Shown: positions 6,776 through 15,446, counted from the stretch's first letter. The stretch: 36,119 bases of DNA from Chloroflexota bacterium (GCA_020850535.1 JADZEM010000010.1:1-36119), one strand, 5' to 3'. Notes: generated by a model not told the origin, from the letters alone. Made by a program: numbers and translations.

Positions 6776-8866
6776 ATGGCGGAGCGAAGCGGCAGGAGAC
6801 GTACGAGATCGGGACCACGTGGCGCGCGCTCTGGAGCGCCGCCGGCGAGGGCCGTCGAACCGCTGGCGACGCGCCCGGAGGCCGCCGAGCGCCGGCCGGA
6901 GCCGCGCGACGCCACCGCCGACCGGCAGATGGGCAGACGGCTCGACGCCATGCCCGACCGCGTGGATGCCCGCGACTACCTGTACCGTCCACGGCTCAGC
7001 TCGCTGCCGGCCGAGCTGGTCAACAGCGCACTCGGTCAGGAGATCCTCGACCAGGGGACGGATGGCGCCTGCACCGGCTTCGCGCTGGCGGCGGTGATCA
7101 ACTTCCTGCTGGCGCAGCAGGGTCGGGCCGGCGAGCAGGTCAGCCCGCGCATGCTCTACGAGATGGCCCGCCGCTACGACGAATGGCCGGGCGACTCGTA
7201 CGAGGGGTCGTCTGCGCGCGGGGCGATGAAGGGCTGGGTCCGCCACGGAGTCTGCTCGCGTACGGCATGGTCAGACGACAAGGTCGGCCCGGAGCACCTG
7301 TCGTCCGACGTGGCGCAGCAGGCGATGGCCACCCCGGGCGGGGCGTTCTACCGGGTCAGCCACCGGGACGTGCGCGACGTTCACTGCGCGCTGGCCGAGG
7401 TGGGCGTGCTCTACCTGACGCTGATGGTGCACGAGGGCTGGGCCGAGCCCGGGCCGATTGAGCGGGAAGTCACCTGCCATGACGGTTCAGGCAACTCCGT
7501 GAAGCGGCGGCTGCCCGTCATCCGCCGGGTCGGGCGTGCCGACGCCGGCCACGCTGTCGCCATCGTCGGCTACACGCGCGAGGGCTTCGTCATCCAGAAC
7601 TCGTGGGGGACGGACTGGGGCGCGGAGGGCTTCGCGCTGCTGCCGTACGAGGACTACATGCTTCACGCCACCGACGTCTGGGTGGTACAGCTCGGCGTGC
7701 CGGTCGACGTCGACCTCTGGCAGAGCGCCGACGGCGCGGCAACATCAGCGGGCCTCCAGCGCGCGACGCCGGCGATCCCGCTGGCGAAGATTCGGCCGTA
7801 CGTCGTGGACGTCGGCAACAACGGCGAGCTGTCGGATCGCGGCAACTACTGGACGACCGAAGACGACGTGAAACGGCTCTTCAGCGAATACATCCCCGCT
7901 GCTACGGCCGGCTGGGCCAAGAAGCGCATCCTGCTCTACCTGCATGGCGGCCTGAACAGCGAGTCGGACGTGGCCCGGCGCATCGTGTCGTTCGGCGACG
8001 TGCTGCGCGACAACCAGATCTATCCGATCCACATCATGTGGGAGACGAACTGGGACGACACCATCCGCGGCATCCTCGAAGATTGCATCACCGACGTGGA
8101 CGAGCGGGCCGGCAACTGGTTCGCCCGCTTCCGCGAAGGGCTGGTCGACGCCCGCGATTGGACCATCGAGCAGACGGCGTCGTGGCCGGGCACGCGGCTC
8201 TGGTCCGAGATGAAGGAGAATGCACGGATCTCGTCAACCCACCCGGATGGGCGCGGCGGCATGCAGATCCTCCACCGCTACGCGAGCGAGGCCATCGCCA
8301 GCGTGCCTGACGCGGAGCGCGACGACTGGGAGCTGCACGTCGTCGGGCACAGTGCGGGATCGATCTACGCGGCGCACGCCGTGGCGAACTTGTCGCAGTT
8401 GGGCGTGCCCTTCAAGACGATGCAGTTCATGGCGCCCGCCATCCGTTCCGATCTGTTCAAACACTTGCTGCTGCGGCGCATCCGCAATGGCGAGTGCCCG
8501 CTGCCGACCCTCTACCTGCTGTCCGAGAAGGGCGAGCTTGACGACGACCTGGGGCCGTATGGGAAGTCGCTGTTGTACCTCGTCAGTAACGCCTTCGAGG
8601 ACGGGCGCGAGACGCCGCTCCTGGGCATGCGGCGGTACGTCGACGGCGAGCGCGCCGACGCCGACCTGACCGAGCTGTTCGGCGGGACCGTGGACGGCCG
8701 GGCGGCGCTGGTGATCGCCGGGGCCAGCGAGGAGGCCGGCAACTGCTCGAAGAGCCGGACCCACGGCGGCTTCGACAGCGAGCCGGAAACGTTGAACTCG
8801 GTGCTCGTCCGCATCCTCGGCGGGCCGCCAGTGCGCCCGTTCGACACCCGCGACCTCCAGTTCTGA
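6776..8866 (+). CDS. C1 (papain-like) peptidase fused to an alpha/beta-hydrolase domain
   Basis: This 696-aa protein has two enzyme domains. After a ~60-residue Arg/Pro-rich tail comes a papain-fold peptidase: oxyanion Gln and nucleophile in DQGTDGACTGFA (C99), GHAVAIVGY (H259) and NSWGTDWG (N275), a full catalytic set. From about residue 380 a second domain begins with LLYLHGGLNSE (H390-G-G oxyanion type), has the nucleophile elbow GHSAGS (S526) and a late THGGFDSE whose H663 is a plausible catalytic His. There is no signal peptide or membrane segment, so it appears cytosolic. GGGAGGAA at 6763-6770 supports the ATG at 6776. It stands alone: terminator-like hairpin upstream, and 117 bp to the next gene. 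A physiological role is unknown. The C1 assignment is firm; esterase/lipase activity of the second half is inferred from motifs. Confidence 0.85.
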   Translation: MAERSGRRRTRSGPRGARSGAPPARAVEPLATRPEAAERRPEPRDATADRQMGRRLDAMPDRVDARDYLYRPRLSSLPAELVNSALGQEILDQGTDGACTGFALAAVINFLLAQQGRAGEQVSPRMLYEMARRYDEWPGDSYEGSSARGAMKGWVRHGVCSRTAWSDDKVGPEHLSSDVAQQAMATPGGAFYRVSHRDVRDVHCALAEVGVLYLTLMVHEGWAEPGPIEREVTCHDGSGNSVKRRLPVIRRVGRADAGHAVAIVGYTREGFVIQNSWGTDWGAEGFALLPYEDYMLHATDVWVVQLGVPVDVDLWQSADGAATSAGLQRATPAIPLAKIRPYVVDVGNNGELSDRGNYWTTEDDVKRLFSEYIPAATAGWAKKRILLYLHGGLNSESDVARRIVSFGDVLRDNQIYPIHIMWETNWDDTIRGILEDCITDVDERAGNWFARFREGLVDARDWTIEQTASWPGTRLWSEMKENARISSTHPDGRGGMQILHRYASEAIASVPDAERDDWELHVVGHSAGSIYAAHAVANLSQLGVPFKTMQFMAPAIRSDLFKHLLLRRIRNGECPLPTLYLLSEKGELDDDLGPYGKSLLYLVSNAFEDGRETPLLGMRRYVDGERADADLTELFGGTVDGRAALVIAGASEEAGNCSKSRTHGGFDSEPETLNSVLVRILGGPPVRPFDTRDLQF

Positions 8867-8983
8867 CGGGGGCGTCGCGGATCCTGGCGCGGATCGTGCA
8901 GGCATGGCGGGCCGCACGGTCCGCGTCGCCGGGGACCGTACCTCGTTGGCCGACACCGCGTCGGAGTCGGCCGGAGCGTACAG

Positions 8984-11536
8984 GTGCCGATCTCTTCCGC
9001 TGTGCCGCGAAGCCTCCGACAGCACCGACTCGCCGCTCTCATCGCGCTTCTGTGTGGCTTCCTCGCCGCCTCGACCTGGGAGAATCGCCCGGTCATCGGA
9101 GCGGAGCTGCCCACCGTCAGCGGCCCCAGAACGGTGTGGCAGCCGCTGACCATCTCGTTCGCGGGGCCGGCCGCCGCGCAGGCCGGCGGCGCACCGAATC
9201 CGTTCCTCGACTACCGCCTGACCGTTCATCTGCAAGGCCCATCTGGAAAGACCTACAGCGTGCCGGGCTACTTCGATGGTGACGGAAACGGCGGCCCGAG
9301 CGGGGCGGTCTGGCGCGCACGGTTTACGCCAGACGCGAGTGGTGCCTGGAGCTACCGGGCGTCGTTTCGGGCCGGCCCGAACGTAGCCGTGAGCCTCGAC
9401 GCGGCGGCCGGCACGCCGGCCGCTTTCGACGGCGTCACCGGCTCGATCTCGATAGCGCCACGCGACTCCGCTGCGCCAGGCTTCCTGCGGTCTGGACGCC
9501 TGGAGTACGTCGGCGGCCACTACCTGAAGCTGCGCGACGGGCCGTATTGGATCAAGACCGGTGCCAACAGCCCCGAGAACCTGCTTGGCTACGCAGGCTT
9601 CTCGAACACACCGGCCGCCCACCACACCTACGCCCCGCACGTCCGAGACTGGCGGGCCGGCGATCCGATCCTGCTGTCGTCGAGTCCTGACGTCGGCAAG
9701 GGCCTGATCGGAGCGCTGAACTACCTCTCCAACCAGGGCGTCAACGCCGTCTACTTCATGCCGATGAATGTCGGCGGGGACGCGCGCGACACCTGGCCGT
9801 TCGCCGGCTCGATTGTGCCGACCGGCGCGGCGGCAAACGACAACCGCCACTACGACCTGGCCAAACTCCGGCAGTGGGAGACCGCCTTCGAGTATGCTCA
9901 GCGGCGAGGTGTCGCGTTGCACATGGTGCTGGGCGAGGCCGAGGAGGCGAACAAGCTCGAGCTGGATTCGGCCACTCTCGGAGTCGAGCGCAAGCTGTTC
10001 TATCGAGAGATGGTCGCTCGTTTCGGCCACCACAACGCGCTGATCTGGAACGTGACAGAAGAGTACGACCACCAGTTGCCGCTGGCTCCAGAGCGTGTGA
10101 AAGAGTTCGCCCAGTACATCGCCGATCTGGACCCGTACGACCACCCGGTGACCGTCCACCACTGGAACAACCCCGACACAGCCTGGATGCCGTTCGTTGG
10201 CGACCGGCGATTCTCGATCGCGTCCCTGCAATATGCGGGGTCGGTCGCGCGGCACGGCGACGAGGTCGAGGAGTGGCGTGGTCGCACGGCGTCGAGCGGA
10301 CGGCCGATCCCCATCTCACTGGACGAGGTCCGCTCGTCCACGCCGACCAACGCAGAGGCTCAACGGCGCGAGATCCTCTGGCCGACGCTGCTGTCGGGCG
10401 GTTCACTTGAGTGGTACGTCGGCAGTCAGGATCAAACACTCGAAGACTTCCGGACGATTGAACCGCTGTGGACCGCCAGCCGCCACGCGCGAGCGTTTGT
10501 CGAGGCGCTGCCGTTCTGGGAGATGTCGCCGGACGATTCGCTGGTGGTCGGGGCCGCCACGACGGACGGCGGGGTGCAGGTGTTCGCAAAGGGCGGTGAG
10601 GTCTACGCCATCTATCTGCCATCGGCCAGTCCGTCAGGGCGGCTGCGCCTGCCGGCCGGCGAGTTCGAGCGCCGCTGGTACGACCCACGGACCGGCGCCT
10701 ACTCGGCGGCAGCGCGCCTGAGCGGTGGCGGCGAGGTCGCCCTCGGGTCGCCGCCGTCCCAGGCCTCGGCAGACTGGGCGATGGTCGTGACGCGCGTCGG
10801 CGCGGGCGGGCCAACGCTCACCCCCGCGCCGACGCGCGTCAGCACGCCCACCGCTACGCCGGGCGCCGGTGCGCCACGCGTCACGGGATTCGTCGGTGCG
10901 GCCGATGGCGGCGTCCTGCGCGGGAACGTCGTCGTCGAGGCGACCGTGGCCGGAGCTGACGTTCGGCGCGTGGAGTTCACGCTGGCTGGTGGGCGCCCGG
11001 CCACCTGGGCCGAGACTGCCGCGCCCTACTATTTCCAGGGCGACACGAACGGCACGCCGCGCGGCTGGGATACGCGCCAGTATCCGGACGGCCAGTACGT
11101 CCTGACGGCCACCGCCGTCGATGGCGCGGGGAGAACCGGGGCCGCCGAGATTCGCATCCACGTTGCGAATCTCGCGGCGACGCCCACTCGCACGCCAGCA
11201 GCCACACGCACGCCAACGCCGGCAGCCGGACCGATGGTGACAGGTTTCTCGGGCGTCGCCGATGGGCAGACGCTCGGCGGGCGAGTCGCTATCGCTGCTC
11301 TGGTCAGCGGTGCGGGCATCCAGCGCGTGACGTTCACGCTGATCGGCCCGCAGTCGATCACCGCGACCGAAACGCAGACGCCGTACTACTTTCAGGGAGA
11401 CACGAACGGCGTCCCGCATGGTTGGGACACACGTACCGTGCCCAACGGCGAGTACACGCTCACTGCCGAGGCCCGCGACGTGACGGGCCGCACGCACAGT
11501 CGGCAGGTGCGCCTCAGGATCGACAACTCGACGTAA
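8984..11536 (+). CDS. Secreted glycoside-hydrolase-like protein (DUF5060/DUF4038-type) with two C-terminal Ig-like repeats
   Basis: This 850-aa protein has an N-terminal signal peptide (RQHRLAALIALLCGFLAAS), a DUF5060-like beta domain (~40-150), then an apiosidase/DUF4038-like TIM barrel (~165-490) and a collagen-binding-like beta domain (~500-600). Candidate catalytic acids are E359/E360 in LIWNVTEEYD (strand 4) and E448 in ISLDEV (strand 7), as in retaining barrels of this clan. Two Pro/Thr-rich linkers (TPAPTRVSTPTATPG and ATPTRTPAATRTPTPA) lead into two ~100-residue Ig-like repeats (~630-725 and ~749-850) that share PYYFQGDTNG-x-P-x-GWDTR and end in GRT. It probably degrades plant or microbial polysaccharide outside the cell. 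The GTG start at 8984 follows a GGAG. Substrate is not predictable. Confidence 0.8.
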   Translation: MPISSAVPRSLRQHRLAALIALLCGFLAASTWENRPVIGAELPTVSGPRTVWQPLTISFAGPAAAQAGGAPNPFLDYRLTVHLQGPSGKTYSVPGYFDGDGNGGPSGAVWRARFTPDASGAWSYRASFRAGPNVAVSLDAAAGTPAAFDGVTGSISIAPRDSAAPGFLRSGRLEYVGGHYLKLRDGPYWIKTGANSPENLLGYAGFSNTPAAHHTYAPHVRDWRAGDPILLSSSPDVGKGLIGALNYLSNQGVNAVYFMPMNVGGDARDTWPFAGSIVPTGAAANDNRHYDLAKLRQWETAFEYAQRRGVALHMVLGEAEEANKLELDSATLGVERKLFYREMVARFGHHNALIWNVTEEYDHQLPLAPERVKEFAQYIADLDPYDHPVTVHHWNNPDTAWMPFVGDRRFSIASLQYAGSVARHGDEVEEWRGRTASSGRPIPISLDEVRSSTPTNAEAQRREILWPTLLSGGSLEWYVGSQDQTLEDFRTIEPLWTASRHARAFVEALPFWEMSPDDSLVVGAATTDGGVQVFAKGGEVYAIYLPSASPSGRLRLPAGEFERRWYDPRTGAYSAAARLSGGGEVALGSPPSQASADWAMVVTRVGAGGPTLTPAPTRVSTPTATPGAGAPRVTGFVGAADGGVLRGNVVVEATVAGADVRRVEFTLAGGRPATWAETAAPYYFQGDTNGTPRGWDTRQYPDGQYVLTATAVDGAGRTGAAEIRIHVANLAATPTRTPAATRTPTPAAGPMVTGFSGVADGQTLGGRVAIAALVSGAGIQRVTFTLIGPQSITATETQTPYYFQGDTNGVPHGWDTRTVPNGEYTLTAEARDVTGRTHSRQVRLRIDNST

Positions 11537-11546
11537 GCGGTCGGGG

Positions 11547-11739
11547 CCATCGCATGTACGCTGGTGCTCCCAAAGCATCACGACACGAGCGGTCGGGGAC
11601 TGAAGTCCCCGCCTACACGCATTCAGTCGCTGCGCGACGGCCGTCGGGAATGGCAGGCACTGGTGCGACTGGAGCGTCGCGCAGCGACTGCAGGATCATA
11701 GGCGGGGCTTTCAAGCCCCGACGCGGCGGCACGACGCAG
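11547..11739 (+). repeat. Structured intergenic repeat, unit 1 of a tandem pair
   Basis: This unit has three parts. First a diverged lead module (GCATGTACGCTGGTGCTCCC and following). Then a GGGGACT/AGTCCCC hairpin (11595-11610). Last a core bounded by the perfect inverted repeat GTCGCTGCGCGAC / GTCGCGCAGCGAC and closed by a GGGGCTT/AAGCCCC hairpin (11704-11719). From the first hairpin through the closing hairpin it is almost identical to unit 2, exactly 195 bp later. It is noncoding by composition, although one frame stays open through both units because 195 is a multiple of three. The gap between 11537 and 12024 contains nothing else but the short promoter region of the next gene. Confidence 0.9.
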
Positions 11740-11918
11740 GGCGATTGCATGTTCATCGGTGTACCCGAAACACCGTCAAATGAGCAGGCGGGGACTTCAG
11801 TCCCCGCCTACACTCATTCAGTCGCTGCGCGACGGCCGTCGGGAACGGCAGGCACTGGTGCGACTGGAGCGTCGCGCAGCGACTGCAGGATGGTAGGCGG
11901 GGCTTTCAAGCCCCGACG
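11740..11918 (+). repeat. Structured intergenic repeat, unit 2
   Basis: This begins with the module GGCGATTGCATGTTCATCGG, seen again at 20858-20966 and at the right window edge. It continues with a GGGGACT/AGTCCCC hairpin (11790-11805), the GTCGCTGCGCGAC core and a GGGGCTT/AAGCCCC hairpin. The terminal inverted module found on the copy at 20858-20966 is absent here, so the right end is truncated about 11918-11925. It lies 107 bp upstream of the D-aminoacylase start. Confidence 0.9.
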
Positions 11919-12024
11919 ACGCTGCGCGACCCGCCCACCGTGGGATTGGCCTGCGGGGAGATCGCTTCGGCACACGCCGGGGTCGCCGGTCGGCTACCAT
12001 CGCGCTCAAAACTCGGAGGGCACG

Positions 12025-13602
12025 ATGTTCGACTTGATCTTGCGTGGTGGCCGCGTGCTGGACGGCACCGGCAACTCAGACACTCGTGCCGACGTGGCCG
12101 TCGCGGGCGGCAAGATCGCCGCCCTCGGGCAACTGGGCCACGCCGAGGCCCGCGAGAACGTCGACGTGACCGGCCACATCGTGTGCCCGGGCTTCGTCGA
12201 TCCGCACTGCCACTCGGATGCGCTCCCGTTCGCTGCCGACCCGCTGCCGGCCAAGATCCTTCAGGGCGTCACCACCGAGGTCAACGGCAACTGCGGCTCG
12301 ACAGCGTTCCCATTGCTGCCGGAGACGGCCGAGCTGCTGAAGGAGCACCAGGCCGGGCTGTTCGCTGATACGCCCTGGGATTGGATGTCCTGCGCCGAGT
12401 TCTTTGCCAGCCTGCAGCGAGTCGGACCTGTCAGCAACATCGCGCAACTGGTCGGGCACGGGGCGCTGCGGGTAGCCGCCTTCGGCTTTCAGAACCGCCC
12501 GCCCACCGACGACGAGCTGAAGGTGATGCGGCGACTGCTGGCTGAGTCCCTGGAGGCCGGCGCGGTCGGCCTCTCGTCTGGCCTGATCTACTCGCCGGGG
12601 TTCTACTCGCAGACCGCCGAGCTGGTGGCCCTGGCCGAAGTCTTGCAAGGGACCGCGCGACCGTACTGTTCGCACGTTCGGGGCGAGACGGCGACGCTCT
12701 TCCAGGCCCACCGTGAAGCTATCGAGATCGGGGAGCGCAACGGCGTCCCGGTCCAGCACTCCCATTTGAAGGCGGCCGGCGGCGCGAATCATGGGCGGGC
12801 CGGCGAGCTGTTGGCCCTGCTGGACGAGGCTCGATCGCGCGGCGTCGAGGTCAACGGCGACGCCTACCCCTACGATGCCGGGAGCACGCGCATGGCGGCG
12901 CTGCTGCCGCCCTGGTCGCAAGAGGGCGGACGCGATCTGCTGCTGGAGCGCCTGACCGTGCCGTCGGAGCGCGACCGCATCAAGCAGGACTTCCGAGACG
13001 GCATTCCAGGCTGGGAGAACCTCGCCGGCGCGGGCGGCTGGCATCGCGTGCGGGTCGCCAGCGTCCAGACCAACGAGGGCTACCTCGGCAAGTCGATTCA
13101 GGAGATCGCCGACGAGCAGGGCAAGGATCCTGTCGATGCTCTCTGCGACGTGCTGCTGGATGAGCGCGCCCGCCCGACCATAGTGGTCACCATGATGGAC
13201 GAGGCGGACGTGCAGCGGATCCTGGCGCATCCGCTGGTGATGATCGGGTCGGACGCGATCGTCACCCGGGGCAAGCCGCATCCGCGCACCTGGGGCACCT
13301 ATCCACGCGTGCTGGGCCACTACGCGCGCGAGGTCGGGATCTTCTCGCAGGCCGAGGCGGTTCGGAAGATGACCAGCCTGCCCGCGCAGAAGTTCGGGCT
13401 GTGGGATCGTGGATTGGTGCGTCCGGGGCTGGCCGCTGACCTGGTCGTCTTCGATCCAGCCACCGTCATCGACCGTGCGACCTACGCCGATCCCGAGCAG
13501 TCGCCGCTGGGGCTGCCGCACGTCATTGTGAACGGGCAGTTCGCGGTGCGGGACGGCACGTATACGGGCGTGCGCGCGGGACAGGTGCTGCGAGCGCGCT
13601 GA
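12025..13602 (+). CDS. N-acyl-D-amino-acid deacylase (D-aminoacylase), amidohydrolase family
   Basis: This 525-aa zinc amidohydrolase is of the D-aminoacylase/dihydroorotase-like group. It removes acyl groups from N-acyl-D-amino acids to release the D-amino acid. Metal-site landmarks are DPHCHSD (H61, H63), NGNCGS (C90, the bridging Cys typical of D-aminoacylases in place of carboxylated Lys), HVRGETATLFQAHREAIEIGER, QHSHLKAAGG and MIGSDAIVTRGKPHPRTWGTYPRVLGHYARE near the C terminus. Family members are usually ~480-530 aa. The ATG at 12025 has GGAGGG at 12015-12020, so the long upstream open frame through the repeats is not part of the gene. The ACC deaminase gene follows after 85 bp. Substrate range is unknown; dipeptide or hydantoin-like substrates remain possible for this broad family. 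Confidence 0.9.
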   Translation: MFDLILRGGRVLDGTGNSDTRADVAVAGGKIAALGQLGHAEARENVDVTGHIVCPGFVDPHCHSDALPFAADPLPAKILQGVTTEVNGNCGSTAFPLLPETAELLKEHQAGLFADTPWDWMSCAEFFASLQRVGPVSNIAQLVGHGALRVAAFGFQNRPPTDDELKVMRRLLAESLEAGAVGLSSGLIYSPGFYSQTAELVALAEVLQGTARPYCSHVRGETATLFQAHREAIEIGERNGVPVQHSHLKAAGGANHGRAGELLALLDEARSRGVEVNGDAYPYDAGSTRMAALLPPWSQEGGRDLLLERLTVPSERDRIKQDFRDGIPGWENLAGAGGWHRVRVASVQTNEGYLGKSIQEIADEQGKDPVDALCDVLLDERARPTIVVTMMDEADVQRILAHPLVMIGSDAIVTRGKPHPRTWGTYPRVLGHYAREVGIFSQAEAVRKMTSLPAQKFGLWDRGLVRPGLAADLVVFDPATVIDRATYADPEQSPLGLPHVIVNGQFAVRDGTYTGVRAGQVLRAR

Positions 13603-13624
13603 CAGTTCCCGCCTGACCGGCGGG

Positions 13625-13630
13625 TAGAAT
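13625..13630 (+). promoter_or_regulatory. -10-like TAGAAT upstream of ACC deaminase
   Basis: GGGTAGAAT lies 57 bp before the acdS start. The same GGTAGAAT octamer occurs upstream of the genes starting at 20783 (-) and 24084 (+). No -35 at standard spacing is evident. Confidence 0.35.
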
Positions 13631-13687
13631 CCAGACCAGTCCATCTCATTGAGCAGCCGTCAGCGCAGCCGGTGGCGAGGAGTCACT

Positions 13688-14695
13688 ATGCCGATCTCCG
13701 ACTTCCCACGCTATCCCCTGATGTTCGGGCCAAGCCCGATCCATCCTCTCGACCGGCTGAGCGCCCATCTCGGCGGGGCTCGCATCTGGGCCAAGCGCGA
13801 GGATGTGAACAGCGGCCTCGCCTATGGGGGGAACAAGATCCGCAAGCTGGAGTACCTCGTGCCCGATGCGCTCGCACAGGGCGCGGACACGCTGGTGTCC
13901 ATCGGCGGCTACCAGTCGAACCACACCCGGCAGGTCGCAGCGGTGGCGGCGAAGCTCGGTCTGAAGGCCGTCCTGGTGCAGGAGAACTGGGTTGACTGGC
14001 CCGACGCGCTCAACGACCGGGTCGGCAACATCATGCTCTCGCGGATCATGGGGGCCGAAGTGCGGCTCGATCCGGCCACGTTCGGCATCGGGTTCAAGTC
14101 GAGCTGGGAGCGGGCCATCGCCGACGTGACCGCACGCGGCGGCAAACCGTATGCGATCCCGGCCGGCGCTTCCGATCACCCCCTCGGCGGGCTGGGCTTC
14201 GCCAACTGGGCCGACGAGGTCGAGGCGCAGGAGGCCGAGCTCGGGGTCTTCTTCGACACGATCGTCGTCTGCACGGTGACCGGTTCCACCCACGCTGGCA
14301 TGATCGCCGGCTTCGCCGGTCAGTCGCGCCCGCGACGCGTGATCGGCATTGACGCCTCGGCCACGCTCGAGGAGACTCGCGATCAGGTGGCCCGGATCGC
14401 CCGCCGCACGGCGGCGCTCATCGGCCTGAACCGTGACCTGCGAGACGACGAGATCGTCGTGCTGGAAGGGTGGGCCGGCGATCTGTACGGCATTCCGGTC
14501 GAGTCGACGCTCAACGCGATTCGGCTGCTCGGCTCACTCGAAGGGGTGATCGTCGACCCGGTGTACGAGGGCAAGTCGATGGCCGGGCTGATCGACCTCG
14601 TGGCGAGCGGCGAGATCCCGCGTGCGAGCAACGTGCTGTACGCCCATCTCGGCGGCCAGCCGGCGCTGAACGCCTACAGCGCGCTCTTTCGCTAG
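13688..14695 (+). CDS. acdS: 1-aminocyclopropane-1-carboxylate deaminase
   Basis: This 335-aa PLP enzyme splits ACC into 2-oxobutanoate and ammonia. It aligns with the characterised pseudomonad enzyme at a constant offset of one residue: PLP lysine K50 ([10 protein letters not shown]), nucleophile S77 ([10 protein letters not shown]), Y267, Y293 and E294 (DPVYEGKSM) and L321 ([10 protein letters not shown]). The Glu and Leu are the residues that separate true ACC deaminases from D-cysteine desulfhydrases of the same fold, so the specific name is justified. The ATG at 13688 follows GAGGAG and gives the family start [16 protein letters not shown]. The D-aminoacylase is 85 bp upstream with a -10-like motif between, and a long palindromic repeat lies downstream. 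In soil bacteria the enzyme provides nitrogen and lowers plant ethylene. Confidence 0.93.
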   Translation: MPISDFPRYPLMFGPSPIHPLDRLSAHLGGARIWAKREDVNSGLAYGGNKIRKLEYLVPDALAQGADTLVSIGGYQSNHTRQVAAVAAKLGLKAVLVQENWVDWPDALNDRVGNIMLSRIMGAEVRLDPATFGIGFKSSWERAIADVTARGGKPYAIPAGASDHPLGGLGFANWADEVEAQEAELGVFFDTIVVCTVTGSTHAGMIAGFAGQSRPRRVIGIDASATLEETRDQVARIARRTAALIGLNRDLRDDEIVVLEGWAGDLYGIPVESTLNAIRLLGSLEGVIVDPVYEGKSMAGLIDLVASGEIPRASNVLYAHLGGQPALNAYSALFR

Positions 14696-14771
14696 TGGCT
14701 CGGCAGGCGTGAATCGCAGGGTCACTCGGTGCCCATCGTCAACCTGACAGCAGCGAGGAACGACCTCCCGT

Positions 14772-14890
14772 CCGTCATCCCGACTGTAGCGAGGCACGAG
14801 CGGAGCGGAGGGATCTTCCCCAGGTGAGGGATGACTGACGAGGAAGATCCCTCGACTGCGCTCGCACGCTCACATCGCTCGGGATGACGG
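14772..14890. repeat. Long imperfect palindrome (REP/MITE-like element)
   Basis: This 119-bp element has outer arms CCGTCATCCCGA (14772-14783) and TCGGGATGACGG (14879-14890) that pair perfectly. So do inner arms GAGGGATCTTCC (14808-14819) and GGAAGATCCCTC (14842-14853). The middle of each arm is GC-rich and imperfect. It occupies the 337-bp gap between acdS (ends 14695) and the gene at 15033, where I see no other gene. It could act as a terminator, but its form is that of a dispersed bacterial palindrome. The first ~22 bases of the window resemble one of its arms. Confidence 0.85.
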
Positions 14891-15032
14891 GGGAAGCGTC
14901 GAGTGACCCCGACCCGGTCGTTCACGACGGACAGGCCACGAGCGTCACTGGCACGACGTTTCAGGAACGGTCGGTCGCTACGCGCCCTCCCAGCAATGTG
15001 CCATCATGGTGCATCCCTGGGAGGGTGCTTGC

Positions 15033-15446
15033 ATGATCGATCTGAGCGACGTCGCGGAGTACGTGGACCGCTCCGGGCCGGACGGTTACCCGATGCTGGT
15101 GGCGACGGCCTCGAAGGCCGGTGCGCCGAACCTCGCCTTCAAGGGCAGCGTCATGGTCTGGGACAAGGATCACCTTGCGTTCTGGGAGCGCGCGCACGGC
15201 GAGACGCTGGCGCACCTGCTGGAGAATCCGAAGATCGCCCTGATCTACCGAAACAAGGAAGCCGGCAAGATGTGGCGCTTCTGGGGCGAGTGCGAGCTGC
15301 TGCGCGACGGCGACCTGCGCGATGGGATCATGGCCCGGACGTTCCAGCCGGAGCTTGACCGCGACCCTGAGCGCAAAGGCGTGGCCGTGCTGATCCGCGT
15401 TGACAAGGTGAGCGGCGCCGGCGTCACCCAGACCCGCGACGCCTGA
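15033..15446 (+). CDS. Pyridoxamine 5'-phosphate oxidase-family (split-barrel flavin/F420-binding) protein
   Basis: This 137-aa protein has the small split-barrel fold: an N-terminal helix, then GYPMLVATASKAGAPNLAFKGSVMVWDKDHLAFWER, typical of strands that cradle FMN or F420, and later LLENPKIALIYRNKEAGKMWRFWGECELL. Such proteins are FMN- or F420-dependent oxidoreductases or flavin carriers. True PdxH activity is unlikely because the protein is far shorter than PdxH (~210 aa). GGGAGGG at 15019-15025 fixes the ATG at 15033. It is convergent with the OsmC gene, 64 bp away. Substrate is not known. Confidence 0.8.
   Translation: MIDLSDVAEYVDRSGPDGYPMLVATASKAGAPNLAFKGSVMVWDKDHLAFWERAHGETLAHLLENPKIALIYRNKEAGKMWRFWGECELLRDGDLRDGIMARTFQPELDRDPERKGVAVLIRVDKVSGAGVTQTRDA

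Noticed and set aside
8234-10255. 673-codon open frame on the minus strand across two genes
   Set aside because: It is antisense to two genes with strong homology; low-complexity Arg/Gly/Val-rich product without a recognisable domain.
11422-12024. Open frame through both repeat units, in frame with the D-aminoacylase, with a repeated SVAARRPSG...GGAFKPRR peptide
   Set aside because: The period is 195 bp, a multiple of three, and GC-rich repeats lack stops. The ribosome site and homology place the gene start at 12025.
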